Source of the DNA: CAIXRL01 sp964619155
GTDB lineage: Bacteria > Eisenbacteria > RBG-16-71-46
DNA length: 64,000 nucleotides
Assembly (NCBI GenBank): GCA_964619155.1
Contig: CAZUEM010000001.1
Location: 23,719 to 87,718 of the forward strand
Direction: 5' to 3'
Under the pieces are notes generated by a model. The model did not search any database and was not told the DNA's origin. It saw only the letters and a list, made by a program, of their open reading frames with translations. The position numbers were made by a program, and so were the translations under genes. Within the stretch, counting starts at the first letter, position 1; each line of letters opens with the position of its first letter. This document shows positions 24,866 through 34,456 of the stretch, piece after piece.

Positions 24866-26293
24866 AGGACACGGCCCCGGTCCGGCGCACCGCGCGGCTC
24901 CTCGCGCTCGCGGCGCTGCTCGTCTTCGCCTTCACCGGCGGCGGGCGCGTCACCGGCAGCGACGAGGTGACGATGTTCGAGCTCTCGCGCGCGCTGCTGC
25001 GCGGCGGGATCGAGGTGCCCGAAGGCGCGACCATGCGCGGCCCGGACGGGCGCACGTACACCAAGAACACGGCCGGGCAGGCGGTGCTGGCGATGCCGCT
25101 CGTCGCCGCGGGCGAGGCCGCGGCGGCCGCCGCGAAGCTGCCGCCCGCGCGCGCGACGCTGGCGGCTCGCTTCGTGGCCTCGTTCTTCAACGCGCTCGTG
25201 GCCGCGCTGCTCGTGGCCGCGCTCTACGCCTTCGCCCGCCGGCTCGGCGCGACGGCGGGCGCGTCGTTCGCGGCCGCGGCGATGCTGGGCTTCACCACGC
25301 CGGTCTGGGTGTACGCGAAGAGCTTCATGGCCGAGCCGCTGCAGGCGCTGGGGCTTCTCATGGCGCTCGGCAACGCCGCGCTCGCCTCGGCGGGCGGGGC
25401 GCAGCGGCTGCCGGACGAGCCGCGGCGGCTGCGCTTCGCCGCGCTCGGCGCGTTCCTCGCGATCTCGGCCAAGGCCAGCATGCTGCCGCTCGTGCTGNNN
25501 NNNNNNNNNNNNNNNNNNNNNNNNNNNNNNNNNNNNNNNNNNNNNNNNNNNNNNNNNNNNNNNNNNNNNNNNNNNNNNNNNNNNNNNNNNNNNNNNNGCG
25601 CCGGCCGGCTGGGCCGAGATGGCGCGCGCGCGCCAGCACTCGGGCGAACCGCGCCACGGCGCGCCCGCCCGGCGCGCGGCCGTGGCGGCGGTCGCGGCCT
25701 GGGCCGTGGCGCTCGTCCAGTACGGCACGTTCCAGCACTGGGCGGGCGACGGCTCGTGGGGCCCGCGCTACCTCGTGCCGCTGCTGCCGCTCGCGCTGCT
25801 CGGCACGGCGTTCGCGCTCACGGCCGCGACGCGCGCGCGCCGCCGCTTCGCGTGGGCGCTCGGCGCCGCGGGGCTGGTGGTGACGCTGGGCGGCGTGGGC
25901 ATCCACTACGGAGCCGAGATGCGCGCGGTGGGCGACTACCCGTACACGCTCGCGCTCGAGGACCCGCGCTTCATGGAGTCGAGCCACTTCAACCCGCGCT
26001 TCAGCCCGATCGCCGTCCACTGGCGGATGCTCGGCGAGAACGCCGCCGCGCACCTGCGCGGGGACCTGCCGGCCATCGGCGCGGGCGGCGAGGCGGACCC
26101 GAGGCTCGGCATCTCCGCCGCCGACCAACTCGCGCTGCTGCGTGCGGTGGACTTCTGGTGGCTCTACATGCGCTACGCCGGGCTGCCGGGCTGGCCGCCG
26201 GCGCTCGCCGCCCTGGCGCTCGTCGCGGCGGCCGCCGCCGCCTTCGCCGCGGCGCTGCGCGCGCTCGGCGAGGAGCGGAGGCGCGCGGCATGA
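24862..26293 (+). CDS. GT-C-type integral membrane protein, interrupted by an assembly gap
   Basis: A GTG start gives 212 residues before the N-run and about 231 after it. The two parts are in different apparent frames only because the 100-N spacer is a placeholder. The N-terminal part has a membrane helix, then RVTGSDEVTMFELSRALLRGG, an acidic pair in the first outer loop as in GT-C glycosyltransferases. The C-terminal part has several membrane segments and GDGSWGPRYLVPLLPLA, also common in dolichyl-phosphate-sugar-type transferases. It is probably one gene transferring a polyprenyl-linked sugar. Its true length is unknown. Confidence 0.7.
25498..25597. other. Assembly gap of 100 Ns
   Basis: Exactly 100 Ns, the usual placeholder for a scaffold join of unknown size. 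It interrupts the GT-C-like membrane protein gene. Confidence 0.99.
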
Positions 26294-27201
26294 AGTCGCT
26301 CGCGGTGGTCGTGCTCGCCTGGAACGGCCTCGCGCTGACGCGCGCGACGCTCGACTCGCTCGCGCGCTGCCGCGTGCCCGCGGGCTGGCGCGCGCGTGTG
26401 ATCGTCGTGGACAACGGCTCGACCGACGGCTCGCCCGCGGCGATCGCGGCGGAGTACCCGGCGGCGGACCTGATCGCGCTGCCCGAAAACCGCCGCTTCG
26501 CCGGCGGCAACAACGTCGGGCTCGCGCGCGCGCTCGAAACCGGCGCGGACGCGGTGATGCTGCTCAACAACGACGTGCAGGCCGACCCGGGCCTTTACGA
26601 GAAGCTGCTGGCCGCGCTCGACGAGAACCCGGGCGCCGGCGCGGCGGCGCCGCTCATCTACCACGCCGCGCCGACCGACCTCGTCTGGTACGCGGGCGGC
26701 CGCTGCGTGCCCGCGCTGGCGCACGCTTCGCACCGCGGCCTGCGCGGGCGCGACCGCGGCCAGTACCGCTCGGTCGAGGAGACCGGCTACCTGACCGGCT
26801 GCTGCCTGCTGGCGACGGCCGAGGCGTGGCGAAAGGTCGGACTGCTCGACGAGCGCTACTTCATCTACGCCGAGGACGCCGACTGGTCGCTGCGCGCGCG
26901 CGCGGCCGGCTACCGGCTGCTGTTCGTGCCCACCGCGCGGCTCTGGCACGAGGTGAGCGCGAGCAGCGGCGGGGCGGCGAACCCGTGGAAGATCTACCAG
27001 CGCCTGCGCGCCAACGCGCTGCTCTTCGCGCGCCACGCGCGCGGCCTCGCCTGGCTCACCTGGGGGCCCGCGTTCCTCGCCCAGCAGGCCGCGCTGGCGG
27101 CGATGCTGCTCGCGCGCGGCCAATTCGCCGCCGCCGCGGCGGTCCCGCGCGCGCTGCTCGACTCGCTCACCGGCCGCGACCCGGCGGAGGTGCGGCTGTG
27201 A
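26290..27201 (+). CDS. GT2 family glycosyltransferase (rhamnosyltransferase-like)
   Basis: This 303-residue protein has the GT-A motifs VVLAWNGLALT, VVDNGSTDGSPAAI, FAGGNNVGLARAL and LLNNDVQADP (metal-binding region), then YFIYAEDADWSLRARAAGYR with the catalytic base region. These match the large GT2 group that includes WbbL-type rhamnosyltransferases. A C-terminal hydrophobic stretch may associate it with the membrane. It overlaps neighbours on both sides by 4 nt. Confidence 0.88.
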   Translation: MKSLAVVVLAWNGLALTRATLDSLARCRVPAGWRARVIVVDNGSTDGSPAAIAAEYPAADLIALPENRRFAGGNNVGLARALETGADAVMLLNNDVQADPGLYEKLLAALDENPGAGAAAPLIYHAAPTDLVWYAGGRCVPALAHASHRGLRGRDRGQYRSVEETGYLTGCCLLATAEAWRKVGLLDERYFIYAEDADWSLRARAAGYRLLFVPTARLWHEVSASSGGAANPWKIYQRLRANALLFARHARGLAWLTWGPAFLAQQAALAAMLLARGQFAAAAAVPRALLDSLTGRDPAEVRL

Positions 27202-27881
27202 GCCGGACGCTCGTGACCTGCGTCCTCCTGCTCATGGTCAGACTTGCCGCCCCGGCATGGGCGTCGACCGCGGGACCGGACCGCTTTCACATGCTCGGAT
27301 GGGAGCCACGCGAAAGGAAGGTCTGCTGGGAGATTGAGAGCTTCGACGAGACGGGAAAAGTCCCCGTGATCTACTGTTCGCGCGCCGTCGCCGACACCCT
27401 TTCCTCTGCACAACCGGTCCGCTGGTCCGTGGGCGTGACCTATCATCGGCCCGGACGCGATTCGCTCCACGACGAATATGCAGAGCGAAGGACCCGGCTG
27501 GTTTCCAGGCTGCGCACGCTCCAGCCACGATTCTACGGATCGTTCGAGCGGCTTCGCACCAGCATCGTCGCTGCAGATTCGGTTCGCCTTGGTGGTGCTT
27601 CCGAGGCCATTCCGCGGTTCCGACTTCGCGTGGAGGGGCTCTTCCGGGTCGGCGGCGACGCGTTCGAGGTCGAGACCTTCCATTTGCCGGAGGTGCGCTG
27701 CCTCGCGACGTATCCGCTGCCAGACCATTCGGGTGAACTTGCTGTGATCGCATTCCTGGGCAAGAGCGGCTGGCGTGACGAGTGGGGTTCGGAATGCCAG
27801 ATGGCGATCCCGGTCCGCCGCAGTCGTGACGGCCACTGGAGTGGCGCCATTCCAACCTACAAATGGACGAGAGTCCCTTGA
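27198..27881 (+). CDS. Secreted protein of unknown function with atypical composition
   Basis: This 227-residue protein starts at GTG 27198 overlapping the GT2 stop. A signal peptide is clear (VSRTLVTCVLLLMVRLAAPAWA, cleavage near residue 22-23). The mature part has a few Cys and mixed strands and helices, with no family I recognise. The gene is visibly less GC-rich at third codon positions than all its neighbours, with many A- or T-ending codons, which suggests recent transfer or a lineage-specific insertion. It overlaps the next gene start by 19 nt. Confidence 0.65.
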   Translation: MSRTLVTCVLLLMVRLAAPAWASTAGPDRFHMLGWEPRERKVCWEIESFDETGKVPVIYCSRAVADTLSSAQPVRWSVGVTYHRPGRDSLHDEYAERRTRLVSRLRTLQPRFYGSFERLRTSIVAADSVRLGGASEAIPRFRLRVEGLFRVGGDAFEVETFHLPEVRCLATYPLPDHSGELAVIAFLGKSGWRDEWGSECQMAIPVRRSRDGHWSGAIPTYKWTRVP

Positions 27882-28738
27882 CCGGCGCCGTCGCCCACCG
27901 CCCCCTGCGCGCGGCGCACGAGCCGCCCGTGTTCCTGCGGGAGGTGATCGAGGCGCTGCCGCTCGGCGCGAGCGTGCTCGACGCCGGTTGCGGGCCGGGC
28001 TCGTGGCCGTACGCCGAGCGGCCCGACCTCGAGATCACCGGCTTCGACATCAAGTTCCCGCCGGGGCCGCCCGACCGCGCCCTCACGAACCGCGTGTTCC
28101 GCGCCGACCTGGCGCGGCTGCCGCTGCGGAGCGGCGGCTTCGACCTGACGGTCTGCCACTACGTGCTCGAGCACGTGACCGAACTGGAGGCGTGCTGCGA
28201 CGAACTGGCGCGGGTGACCAAGCCCGGCGGCACGCTCTACCTGTCGGTGCCGCGCGCGGCGGCGTTCGACGACCGGCTCTACCGCTTCGCCGGCTACTTC
28301 GCGAAGGTCGCGCTGCTCAAGTTCCGCAAGCGGATCGAGCACCAGCAGCGCTTCGACCTGCGCGGCGTGCTCGAGCGCTTCCGCCGCCGCGGCTTCGCGC
28401 TCACGGCGCACGCGTTCGTACCGGCCGGGTTCTCGTGGATGAACGACCCCCGCACCAAGCCGCTGCAGGGCGCGTTCACCGACGCGCTCGCGGCGCTGCA
28501 CCGCGCGACCGGCGCGGACCTCGCGGCGGACGCCAACTTCGTGCTGACGTTCGCGAAGACGGGCCGCGAGAACGGCCCGACCGGCGCGCCGGGCGAGCGG
28601 CTGCCCGGGCCGAGGCGCGTCACCCACGTCTGCCGCGAGTGCGGCGAGCACGCGATCGTCGAGGCCGCGAAGCCCTGGCCGCGCCGCTGGGAGTGCCCGT
28701 GGTGCGGACGGCCGAACCCGTTCGGGCGGCCGCGGTGA
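27863..28738 (+). CDS. SAM-dependent methyltransferase with C-terminal zinc ribbon
   Basis: This 291-residue protein has SAM motif I VLDAGCGPGSWPYAE near 38-52, FDIKFPPG, CHYVLEHVTELE and a Methyltransf_11 C-terminus. The last 40 residues add a zinc-ribbon: CRECG and, 17 residues on, CPWCG. Such tails occur in glycan-cluster methyltransferases that act on sugars or lipid-linked intermediates. The start at 27863 overlaps the preceding gene by 19 nt. Confidence 0.8.
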   Translation: MDESPLTGAVAHRPLRAAHEPPVFLREVIEALPLGASVLDAGCGPGSWPYAERPDLEITGFDIKFPPGPPDRALTNRVFRADLARLPLRSGGFDLTVCHYVLEHVTELEACCDELARVTKPGGTLYLSVPRAAAFDDRLYRFAGYFAKVALLKFRKRIEHQQRFDLRGVLERFRRRGFALTAHAFVPAGFSWMNDPRTKPLQGAFTDALAALHRATGADLAADANFVLTFAKTGRENGPTGAPGERLPGPRRVTHVCRECGEHAIVEAAKPWPRRWECPWCGRPNPFGRPR

Positions 28739-28751
28739 GGGGGGCGTCCCG

Positions 28752-29765
28752 GTGAAGGTGCTGCACGCGCCCTCCGAGATCGCGGGCCAGTCGAGCATCC
28801 TGGCCCGCGCGCTGCGCGACCTGGGGGTCGAGGCGTGGTCGCTCGCGACCAACCCGACGTTCGCCGCGCACCGCGTGGACGAGATGCGGCCCTACGACGC
28901 CATGAGCCCGCCGGTCCGCTACGCCGGCTACGCCGCGCTGACCGCGAAGCACCTGTTCAAGTGGGACGTCTTCCACTTCCACTTCGGGCGCACGCTGGTC
29001 CCGCCGCACAACTTCGACCTGCCGCTCTACCGCGCGCTGGGGAAGAAGGTCGTCTTCCACTACCACGGCTGCGACGTGCGGAACCGCGCCCACATGCTGA
29101 GCGCCCACGCGCACTCGACCTGCACCGAGTGCGCGCCGACGTTCTGCATCCCGGCGCGGCAGAAGCGCATTCTGCGCGATGCGGAGCGCCACGCGCACGC
29201 CGAGATCGTCTCCACCCCCGACCTGCTCGAGTCGGCCCTGCGCGCCCAGCAGGTGCACGTCGCGGTGTGGCTGCCCGACTACACGCCGGCCCCGTTCCGC
29301 GAGACGCCGAAGCTCGTGCTGCACGCGCCGACGAACCGGCTCATCAAGGGCACGCCGTACATCGAGAAGGCGTTCGAGGCGCTGCGCCCGAAGTTCCCGG
29401 GCGTCGAGTTCAGGGTGGTGGACAAGCTCGACTGGGCGGCGCTGCGAGTGGCGATGGGCGAGTGCGACGTGTTCGTGGACCAGGTCCACATGGGCTGGTA
29501 CGGCATGGTGAGCGCCGAGGCCATGGCCTGCGGGCGGCCGGCGATGGCGTACATCCGCCCCGACTTCGAGCCGCGGCTCGGGGACGGGCCGGTCGTGCGG
29601 ACGAGCGCGGAGACGCTCGCCGCCGACCTCGGGGCGCTGCTCGCGGACACGCCGCGCCGCCGCGATCTGGGCGAGCGCTCGCGCGCGTACGCCGAGCGCG
29701 AGCACGACGCGCACGCCGTCGCCCGGCGGCTGATCGACATCTACCGCGCGGCGGGGGCGAAGTGA
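28752..29765 (+). CDS. Glycosyltransferase with an internal Cys cluster
   Basis: This 337-residue GT-B-like protein (GTG start) has VVFHYHGCDVRNR and, near 120, TCTECAPTFC, four cysteines that could bind zinc or form structural bridges. The donor side has LVLHAPTNRLIKGTPYIEKA and WYGMVSAEAMACGRPAMAY with the retained Glu. It is soluble and probably cytoplasmic. It is followed directly by the flippase gene with a GTGA overlap. Confidence 0.78.
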   Translation: MKVLHAPSEIAGQSSILARALRDLGVEAWSLATNPTFAAHRVDEMRPYDAMSPPVRYAGYAALTAKHLFKWDVFHFHFGRTLVPPHNFDLPLYRALGKKVVFHYHGCDVRNRAHMLSAHAHSTCTECAPTFCIPARQKRILRDAERHAHAEIVSTPDLLESALRAQQVHVAVWLPDYTPAPFRETPKLVLHAPTNRLIKGTPYIEKAFEALRPKFPGVEFRVVDKLDWAALRVAMGECDVFVDQVHMGWYGMVSAEAMACGRPAMAYIRPDFEPRLGDGPVVRTSAETLAADLGALLADTPRRRDLGERSRAYAEREHDAHAVARRLIDIYRAAGAK

Positions 29766-31210
29766 GCGTCCGCGACTCGCTCAAGCGGCTCTCCGGCGAC
29801 TCGCTCGTCTACGGCGTCGGGCAGGTGAGCGGCAAGGCGGTGAACCTGCTGCTCGTGCCGGTGCTGACGCGCGCGCTGCTGCCGCAGCAGTACGGCGTCG
29901 CCGAACTGGTGATCTCGTACTCGGCGAGCGCGCTGCTCGTGCTCGTCTTCGGCATGGACGGCGCGCTCGCGCGCTTCTTCTACGAGCAGGACGGCCGCGA
30001 GTCCCGCGTGCGCATGGTCTCGTCGTCGTTCCTCTTCCGGCTCGCGACCGGCGGCGCCGTGGCGCTCGCGCTCGCGGCGTTCGCGGAGCCGCTCGCGGCC
30101 CGGCTGATGGGCGGCGCGGTGTACGCGAAGTACCTGCGGCTCGGCGCCGCGGCGCTGCCGTTCACGCTGTTCGCGCTGTTCGCGAACGACGTGCTGCGCG
30201 TCACGTTCCAGCCGTGGAAGTTCATCGCGCTCAACGTCACGCAGACGCTGATCGTCGGCGGGCTGACGCTGTGGTTCGTGCTCGGGAAGGACCTCGGCGT
30301 GGCCGGCGTGCTGTGGGGCAAGCTGTTCGGCGACGCCGCGGCGGCGGCGCTCGGGCTCGTGCTCTGCCGCCACAGCCTGCGCCCGGCCTTCGACGGCGCG
30401 CTGCTGCGGCGCATGCTCGGCTACGGGCTGCCGCTCGTGCCCGTGTCGCTCTCGTACGCGGTCATCGGGTTCGTGGACCGCGAGGCGCTGCAGCGTGCGG
30501 CGTCGCTCGACGCCGTCGGCGTCTACGGCGTGGCGATGAAGTTCTTCGCCCTGATCGCGATGGGGCTCTCGGCGTTCCAGCTCGCGTTCGGCCCGTTCGC
30601 CTACGCGAAGGCGCACGAGCCGGACGCGCCGAAGCTGTTCGCCCGCGTGCTCGCGCTCTACGTCGCGCTCGCCTCGGGACTCGCGCTCGCGGTGGGGCTG
30701 TTCGCGCCGCCGCTGGTGTCGCTGATCGCGACGAGGGACTACGCGGGCGCCGCGGCCCCGGCGCTGTGGCTCGCGTTTGCCGCGGTCGCGCAGGGCGCCT
30801 ACTCTGTCGCCGCGCTCGGCATCAGCCTGTCGCTCAAGACGCACCTCTTGGTCGGCGTCGCGGCCGCCGCGGCGCTCGTGGCGGTGGCCGCGAACCAGTT
30901 CCTCGTGCCCGCGCTGGGCGCCGAGGGCGCGGCGATCGCCACGTTCCTGGCGCACGCGACCTCGACGGTGCTCGTCTACCTGGTGGCGCAGCGCGTCCGG
31001 CCGATGCCGTACCGCGGGCTGCGGCTCGCGGCGCTGTTCGCGGCCGCGCTCGTCCTGGGGACCGGCGCGGCGCGCTTCGCGCCCGCGGGGGCCGCGGGCA
31101 CGGCGGTGCGGGCGGGGGCGGTGCTGGCGTTCGCGGCGCTCGCCGCGGCGCTCGAAGTCTGGAAGGACCGCGGGGCGGTGCGGCACGCCGCGCCGGCGCG
31201 CAACGGCTGA
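29762..31210 (+). CDS. Polysaccharide flippase (Wzx / MOP superfamily)
   Basis: This 482-residue protein has 12-14 hydrophobic segments and the Wzx/RfbX start RLSGDSLVYGVGQVSGKAVNLLLVPVLTR, with QYGVAELVI after it. It should flip undecaprenyl-pyrophosphate-linked oligosaccharides from the cytoplasm to the periplasm. It is the one clear classical flippase in the cluster. A dedicated Wzy polymerase is not obvious nearby, though a GT-C-like protein could play that part. Confidence 0.9.
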   Translation: MSVRDSLKRLSGDSLVYGVGQVSGKAVNLLLVPVLTRALLPQQYGVAELVISYSASALLVLVFGMDGALARFFYEQDGRESRVRMVSSSFLFRLATGGAVALALAAFAEPLAARLMGGAVYAKYLRLGAAALPFTLFALFANDVLRVTFQPWKFIALNVTQTLIVGGLTLWFVLGKDLGVAGVLWGKLFGDAAAAALGLVLCRHSLRPAFDGALLRRMLGYGLPLVPVSLSYAVIGFVDREALQRAASLDAVGVYGVAMKFFALIAMGLSAFQLAFGPFAYAKAHEPDAPKLFARVLALYVALASGLALAVGLFAPPLVSLIATRDYAGAAAPALWLAFAAVAQGAYSVAALGISLSLKTHLLVGVAAAAALVAVAANQFLVPALGAEGAAIATFLAHATSTVLVYLVAQRVRPMPYRGLRLAALFAAALVLGTGAARFAPAGAAGTAVRAGAVLAFAALAAALEVWKDRGAVRHAAPARNG

Positions 31211-31228
31211 CCGACGGGGGACTCGACC

Positions 31229-33301
31229 ATGTGCGGCATCGCGGGACTCTACGAGCGGGGCGGACGGGCCGACCTCGGGCGGCTGCGGGCGATGGCGGAC
31301 CTCCAGCGCCATCGCGGACCCGACGACGAGGGCTACGTGCTGGTGGACCCGGCGCGCGGCGCCTGGCAGGCGCATGGCGGGCCCGACACGCCGGTCGAGG
31401 TCTACCGCTCGGGGCTGCCGTTCGCGCCCGGGCGCGCGCGCGGCGACGCGGCGCGCGCGGAATACGGCGTGGCGCTCGCGCACCGGCGGCTCGCGATCGT
31501 GGACCTGCACCCGACCGGACACCAGCCGATGAGCGACCCGGACGGCCGCCACTGGATCGTCTACAACGGCGAGATCTACAACTTCGTCGAGTTGCGCGAG
31601 GAGCTGGCCGCGCTCGGGGCGACGTTCGCGGGCGGCTCGGACACCGAGGTCATCCTCGCCGCCTACCGGCAGTGGGGCGAGGACTGCCTCGCGCGCTTCA
31701 ACGGCATGTTCGCGTTCGCGCTCTGGGACGCCGGCCGCGGCGCGCTCTTCTGCGCGCGCGACCGGCTCGGCGTGAAGCCGTTCTACTTCCAGTACGACGG
31801 CGCGCGCTTCGCGTTCGCCTCCGAGCCGCGCGCGCTGGTGCTGACGCAGCCCTCGCGCATCGCCCCGCGCGCCGGCGCGATCCGCGACCTGCTCGCGCTC
31901 GACTGGGTGGACCACGAGACGCGCACGTTCTTCGAGGGCCTGCAGCAGCTCCCGGCCGGGCACGCGCTGACCGTGGGCGAGGGCGGCCTGCGGGTGCGCG
32001 CCTGGTGGTCGCTCGACCCGGCCGCGCACGCGCACGGCGGGCCGGAGGAGTGGACGCGCACGTTCGCCGACCTGTTCACCGACTCGGTGCGGCTGCGCCT
32101 GCGCGCCGACGTCGAGGTCGGCTCGTGCCTCTCGGGCGGGCTCGACTCGAGCGCCGTGGTCACGACCGCCGGCCGGCTCGCCAGCCGGGGCCTGCACGCG
32201 TTCTCGTGCGCGTACGACGAGGGCCCGGCGTTCGACGAGCGGCCGTGGATCCGCGCCGCGGTCGAGACGAGCGGCGCGAGGAGCCACCTCGTCGTGCCGG
32301 ACGGCTCGGACTTCTGGCCGGTGTTCGACACGCTCGCGTACGCGCAGGACGAACCGACGGCGGGGCCGGGGGTGTACTCGCAGTGGAAGGTGATGGAGCT
32401 CGCGAACGCGACCGGGCTCAAGGTGCTGCTCGACGGGCAGGGCGGCGACGAACTGCTCGCGGGCTACTTCCGCTACCTGCCCGCGCGGCTGCGCGACCTC
32501 GCCGCGGCCGGCCGCTTCGGCGAGTTCGCGCGGCTCTGGGGGAGCGTCGCCGACCGGCTCGGCGGCGCGACCGCGCTGCTGCACACGTTCGAGCCGTGGC
32601 TGCCGGCGCCGCTCGTCGCGGCGCTGCGCACGCGCTTCGGGCAGGGCAAGGACCGGGTGCTCTCGCGCGCGCTCGCGCGCGTGCCCGGCAGCGTGCCGCG
32701 GCTCCCGCGCGCGGAGCGCTCGTGGCTGTGGCGCCAGCTCGCGTTCGACACGCTGCGCCGCCAGCTGCCGGGGCTGCTCCGCTACGAGGACCGCAACTCG
32801 ATGGCGTTCTCGATCGAGACGCGCCTGCCGTTCCTCGACTGGCGGCTCGTGGAGTTCGCGTTTTCGCTGCCCGACGAGCAGAAGCTGGAGGGCGTGACCA
32901 CCAAGGCGATCCTGCGCCGCGCGCTCGGCGACCGCGTGCCGCCGGGCGTGCTCGCGCGCCGCGACAAGATGGGCTTCGAGACGCCCGCCGACCTGTGGCT
33001 GCGCGGACGGCACGCCGCCGAGGTGCGCCGGCGGCTGTCGCGGCCGGGGCCGTTCCAGGACTGGGTGGACCGCGCCGCGCTGCGCGCGGAGACGGAGGAC
33101 TGGCTCGCCGGGCGGCGGGCGATCGGGCTGCAGGTGTGGCGCTGGCTCAGCCTCGAGGCCTGGTCGCACCGCTTCGTCGCGCGCGACCCGCGCGTGCTCG
33201 CGCGCGAGGAGTACGTGCCGCCGGACGCGGGCCGGCACCTCGGCGTGGTCGAGGCCGGGCGCGTCCACGAGCGCTCGTTCGCGGCCCCGTCCCGGAGCTG
33301 A
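31229..33301 (+). CDS. asnB: Asparagine synthase (glutamine-hydrolysing) family protein
   Basis: This 690-residue protein is somewhat longer than typical AsnB. Cys2 is the glutaminase nucleophile (MCGIAGLYE), followed by LQHRLAIVDLH-like and YNGEIYNF motifs. The synthetase domain has the PPi loop SGGLDSSAVV starting at residue 302, and DGQGGDELLAGY. Within glycan clusters such enzymes often amidate uronic acids or act on glycan precursors rather than make asparagine; given the epimerase upstream that is possible here, but not provable. Confidence 0.88.
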   Translation: MCGIAGLYERGGRADLGRLRAMADLQRHRGPDDEGYVLVDPARGAWQAHGGPDTPVEVYRSGLPFAPGRARGDAARAEYGVALAHRRLAIVDLHPTGHQPMSDPDGRHWIVYNGEIYNFVELREELAALGATFAGGSDTEVILAAYRQWGEDCLARFNGMFAFALWDAGRGALFCARDRLGVKPFYFQYDGARFAFASEPRALVLTQPSRIAPRAGAIRDLLALDWVDHETRTFFEGLQQLPAGHALTVGEGGLRVRAWWSLDPAAHAHGGPEEWTRTFADLFTDSVRLRLRADVEVGSCLSGGLDSSAVVTTAGRLASRGLHAFSCAYDEGPAFDERPWIRAAVETSGARSHLVVPDGSDFWPVFDTLAYAQDEPTAGPGVYSQWKVMELANATGLKVLLDGQGGDELLAGYFRYLPARLRDLAAAGRFGEFARLWGSVADRLGGATALLHTFEPWLPAPLVAALRTRFGQGKDRVLSRALARVPGSVPRLPRAERSWLWRQLAFDTLRRQLPGLLRYEDRNSMAFSIETRLPFLDWRLVEFAFSLPDEQKLEGVTTKAILRRALGDRVPPGVLARRDKMGFETPADLWLRGRHAAEVRRRLSRPGPFQDWVDRAALRAETEDWLAGRRAIGLQVWRWLSLEAWSHRFVARDPRVLAREEYVPPDAGRHLGVVEAGRVHERSFAAPSRS

Positions 33302-33308
33302 AGGCCGC

Positions 33309-34424
33309 GTGGACCTGCTCGTCCTCTCCGAGGTGCGGTGGGGCTACTTCCGGACCCGGAAGCAGTTCCTGCTGTCGCGCTTCCCGGAGCGCTGGCGGGT
33401 GTTCTTCGCGCAGCCGCCGGCGTTCGGCGGCGACGACCCGTGGACGCCGCGGCGCGAGGGCAACGTCACGTATTTCACGGTGCCGTTCCTCAAGCCGGGC
33501 ACGAAGAGCGGCCTCTACAACCGGCTGGCCGCCACCGCGCCGGGGCGCGCGGCGATCGAACTGGGGGCGGAACTGTGGCTCGGGCACGCGCTGCGCCGGC
33601 TCGGGGCGGACCCGGAGCCGGTCGTGCTGACCTCCAACATCTACTGCCCCGGGGCGCTTTCGCGGCTCTCGAAGAAGCTGGTACTGTACGACTTTAACGA
33701 CAGTCCCTTTCAGTTCTCCGTGAGCCCGGCCTGGGCGCGCGGGTACTGGTCGCGCACGGTCCGGCAGGCCCGGGCCGTGTTCGTGGTTTCGGAGCACTAC
33801 CGGCGCGAACTCGCCGGGGAGACCGATCGGCCCTTGATCCTGCTCGGCAACGGAGTGGAGACGGCGCACTTCGAGGCGCCGCGCCCGGTCCCGGCGGAAC
33901 TCGCCGCGCTGCCCCGGCCGATCGTCGGCTACGTCGGGCTGCTGTCGCATTTCCTCGACTTCGAGGTGCTCGAGACGCTCCGGCGGAACCGCCGCGGGGG
34001 CACGGTGGTATTGATCGGGCCGGGCTCGCCCGCGACCGACGCGGCCGTGGCCGATTTCGGCCGCCGCGAGGGCGTCGCGGTGCTCGGGCCGCGGCCTTAC
34101 GCCGAGGTGCCCGCGTACATGCAGGCGCTCGACGTCGGCGTGATCCCGTTCCGGGCGGACGACCCGTTCGTGCGCGGGATCAACCCGAACAAGGTCTACC
34201 AGTACCTGGCCGCCGGCCTCCCGGTGGTCACGACCCCGGTCCTCGACCTGCAGGAAGGCGCTCCCGACCTCCTCTTCGCGACCACGTCGGACGAATGGAC
34301 CACCGCGCTGGCGAGGGCGCTCGACGCGCCCGCGGCCCCGGCGCGCCGGCGCGAGCGCGCGCGGCCCCACGACTGGGACGCGCTGGCCGCGCGCATGGTG
34401 AACGAGATCGAGGCGCGGCTCTGA
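33309..34424 (+). CDS. Glycosyltransferase (GT4-type, TuaH-like)
   Basis: This 371-residue protein starts at GTG 33309. It has GYFRTRKQFLLSRF near the N-terminus, LVLYDFNDSPFQFS, VVSEHYRRELA and the donor-side INPNKVYQYLAAGLPVVTTPV. It lacks membrane segments, so it acts in the cytoplasm on a lipid-linked acceptor. The gene sits 7 bp after asnB and 32 bp before the YfhO-type gene, the largest gap inside the glycan block. Confidence 0.82.
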   Translation: MDLLVLSEVRWGYFRTRKQFLLSRFPERWRVFFAQPPAFGGDDPWTPRREGNVTYFTVPFLKPGTKSGLYNRLAATAPGRAAIELGAELWLGHALRRLGADPEPVVLTSNIYCPGALSRLSKKLVLYDFNDSPFQFSVSPAWARGYWSRTVRQARAVFVVSEHYRRELAGETDRPLILLGNGVETAHFEAPRPVPAELAALPRPIVGYVGLLSHFLDFEVLETLRRNRRGGTVVLIGPGSPATDAAVADFGRREGVAVLGPRPYAEVPAYMQALDVGVIPFRADDPFVRGINPNKVYQYLAAGLPVVTTPVLDLQEGAPDLLFATTSDEWTTALARALDAPAAPARRRERARPHDWDALAARMVNEIEARL

Positions 34425-34456
34425 CGGCCGCGCGCAACCCATCCACGGGCGGGACC

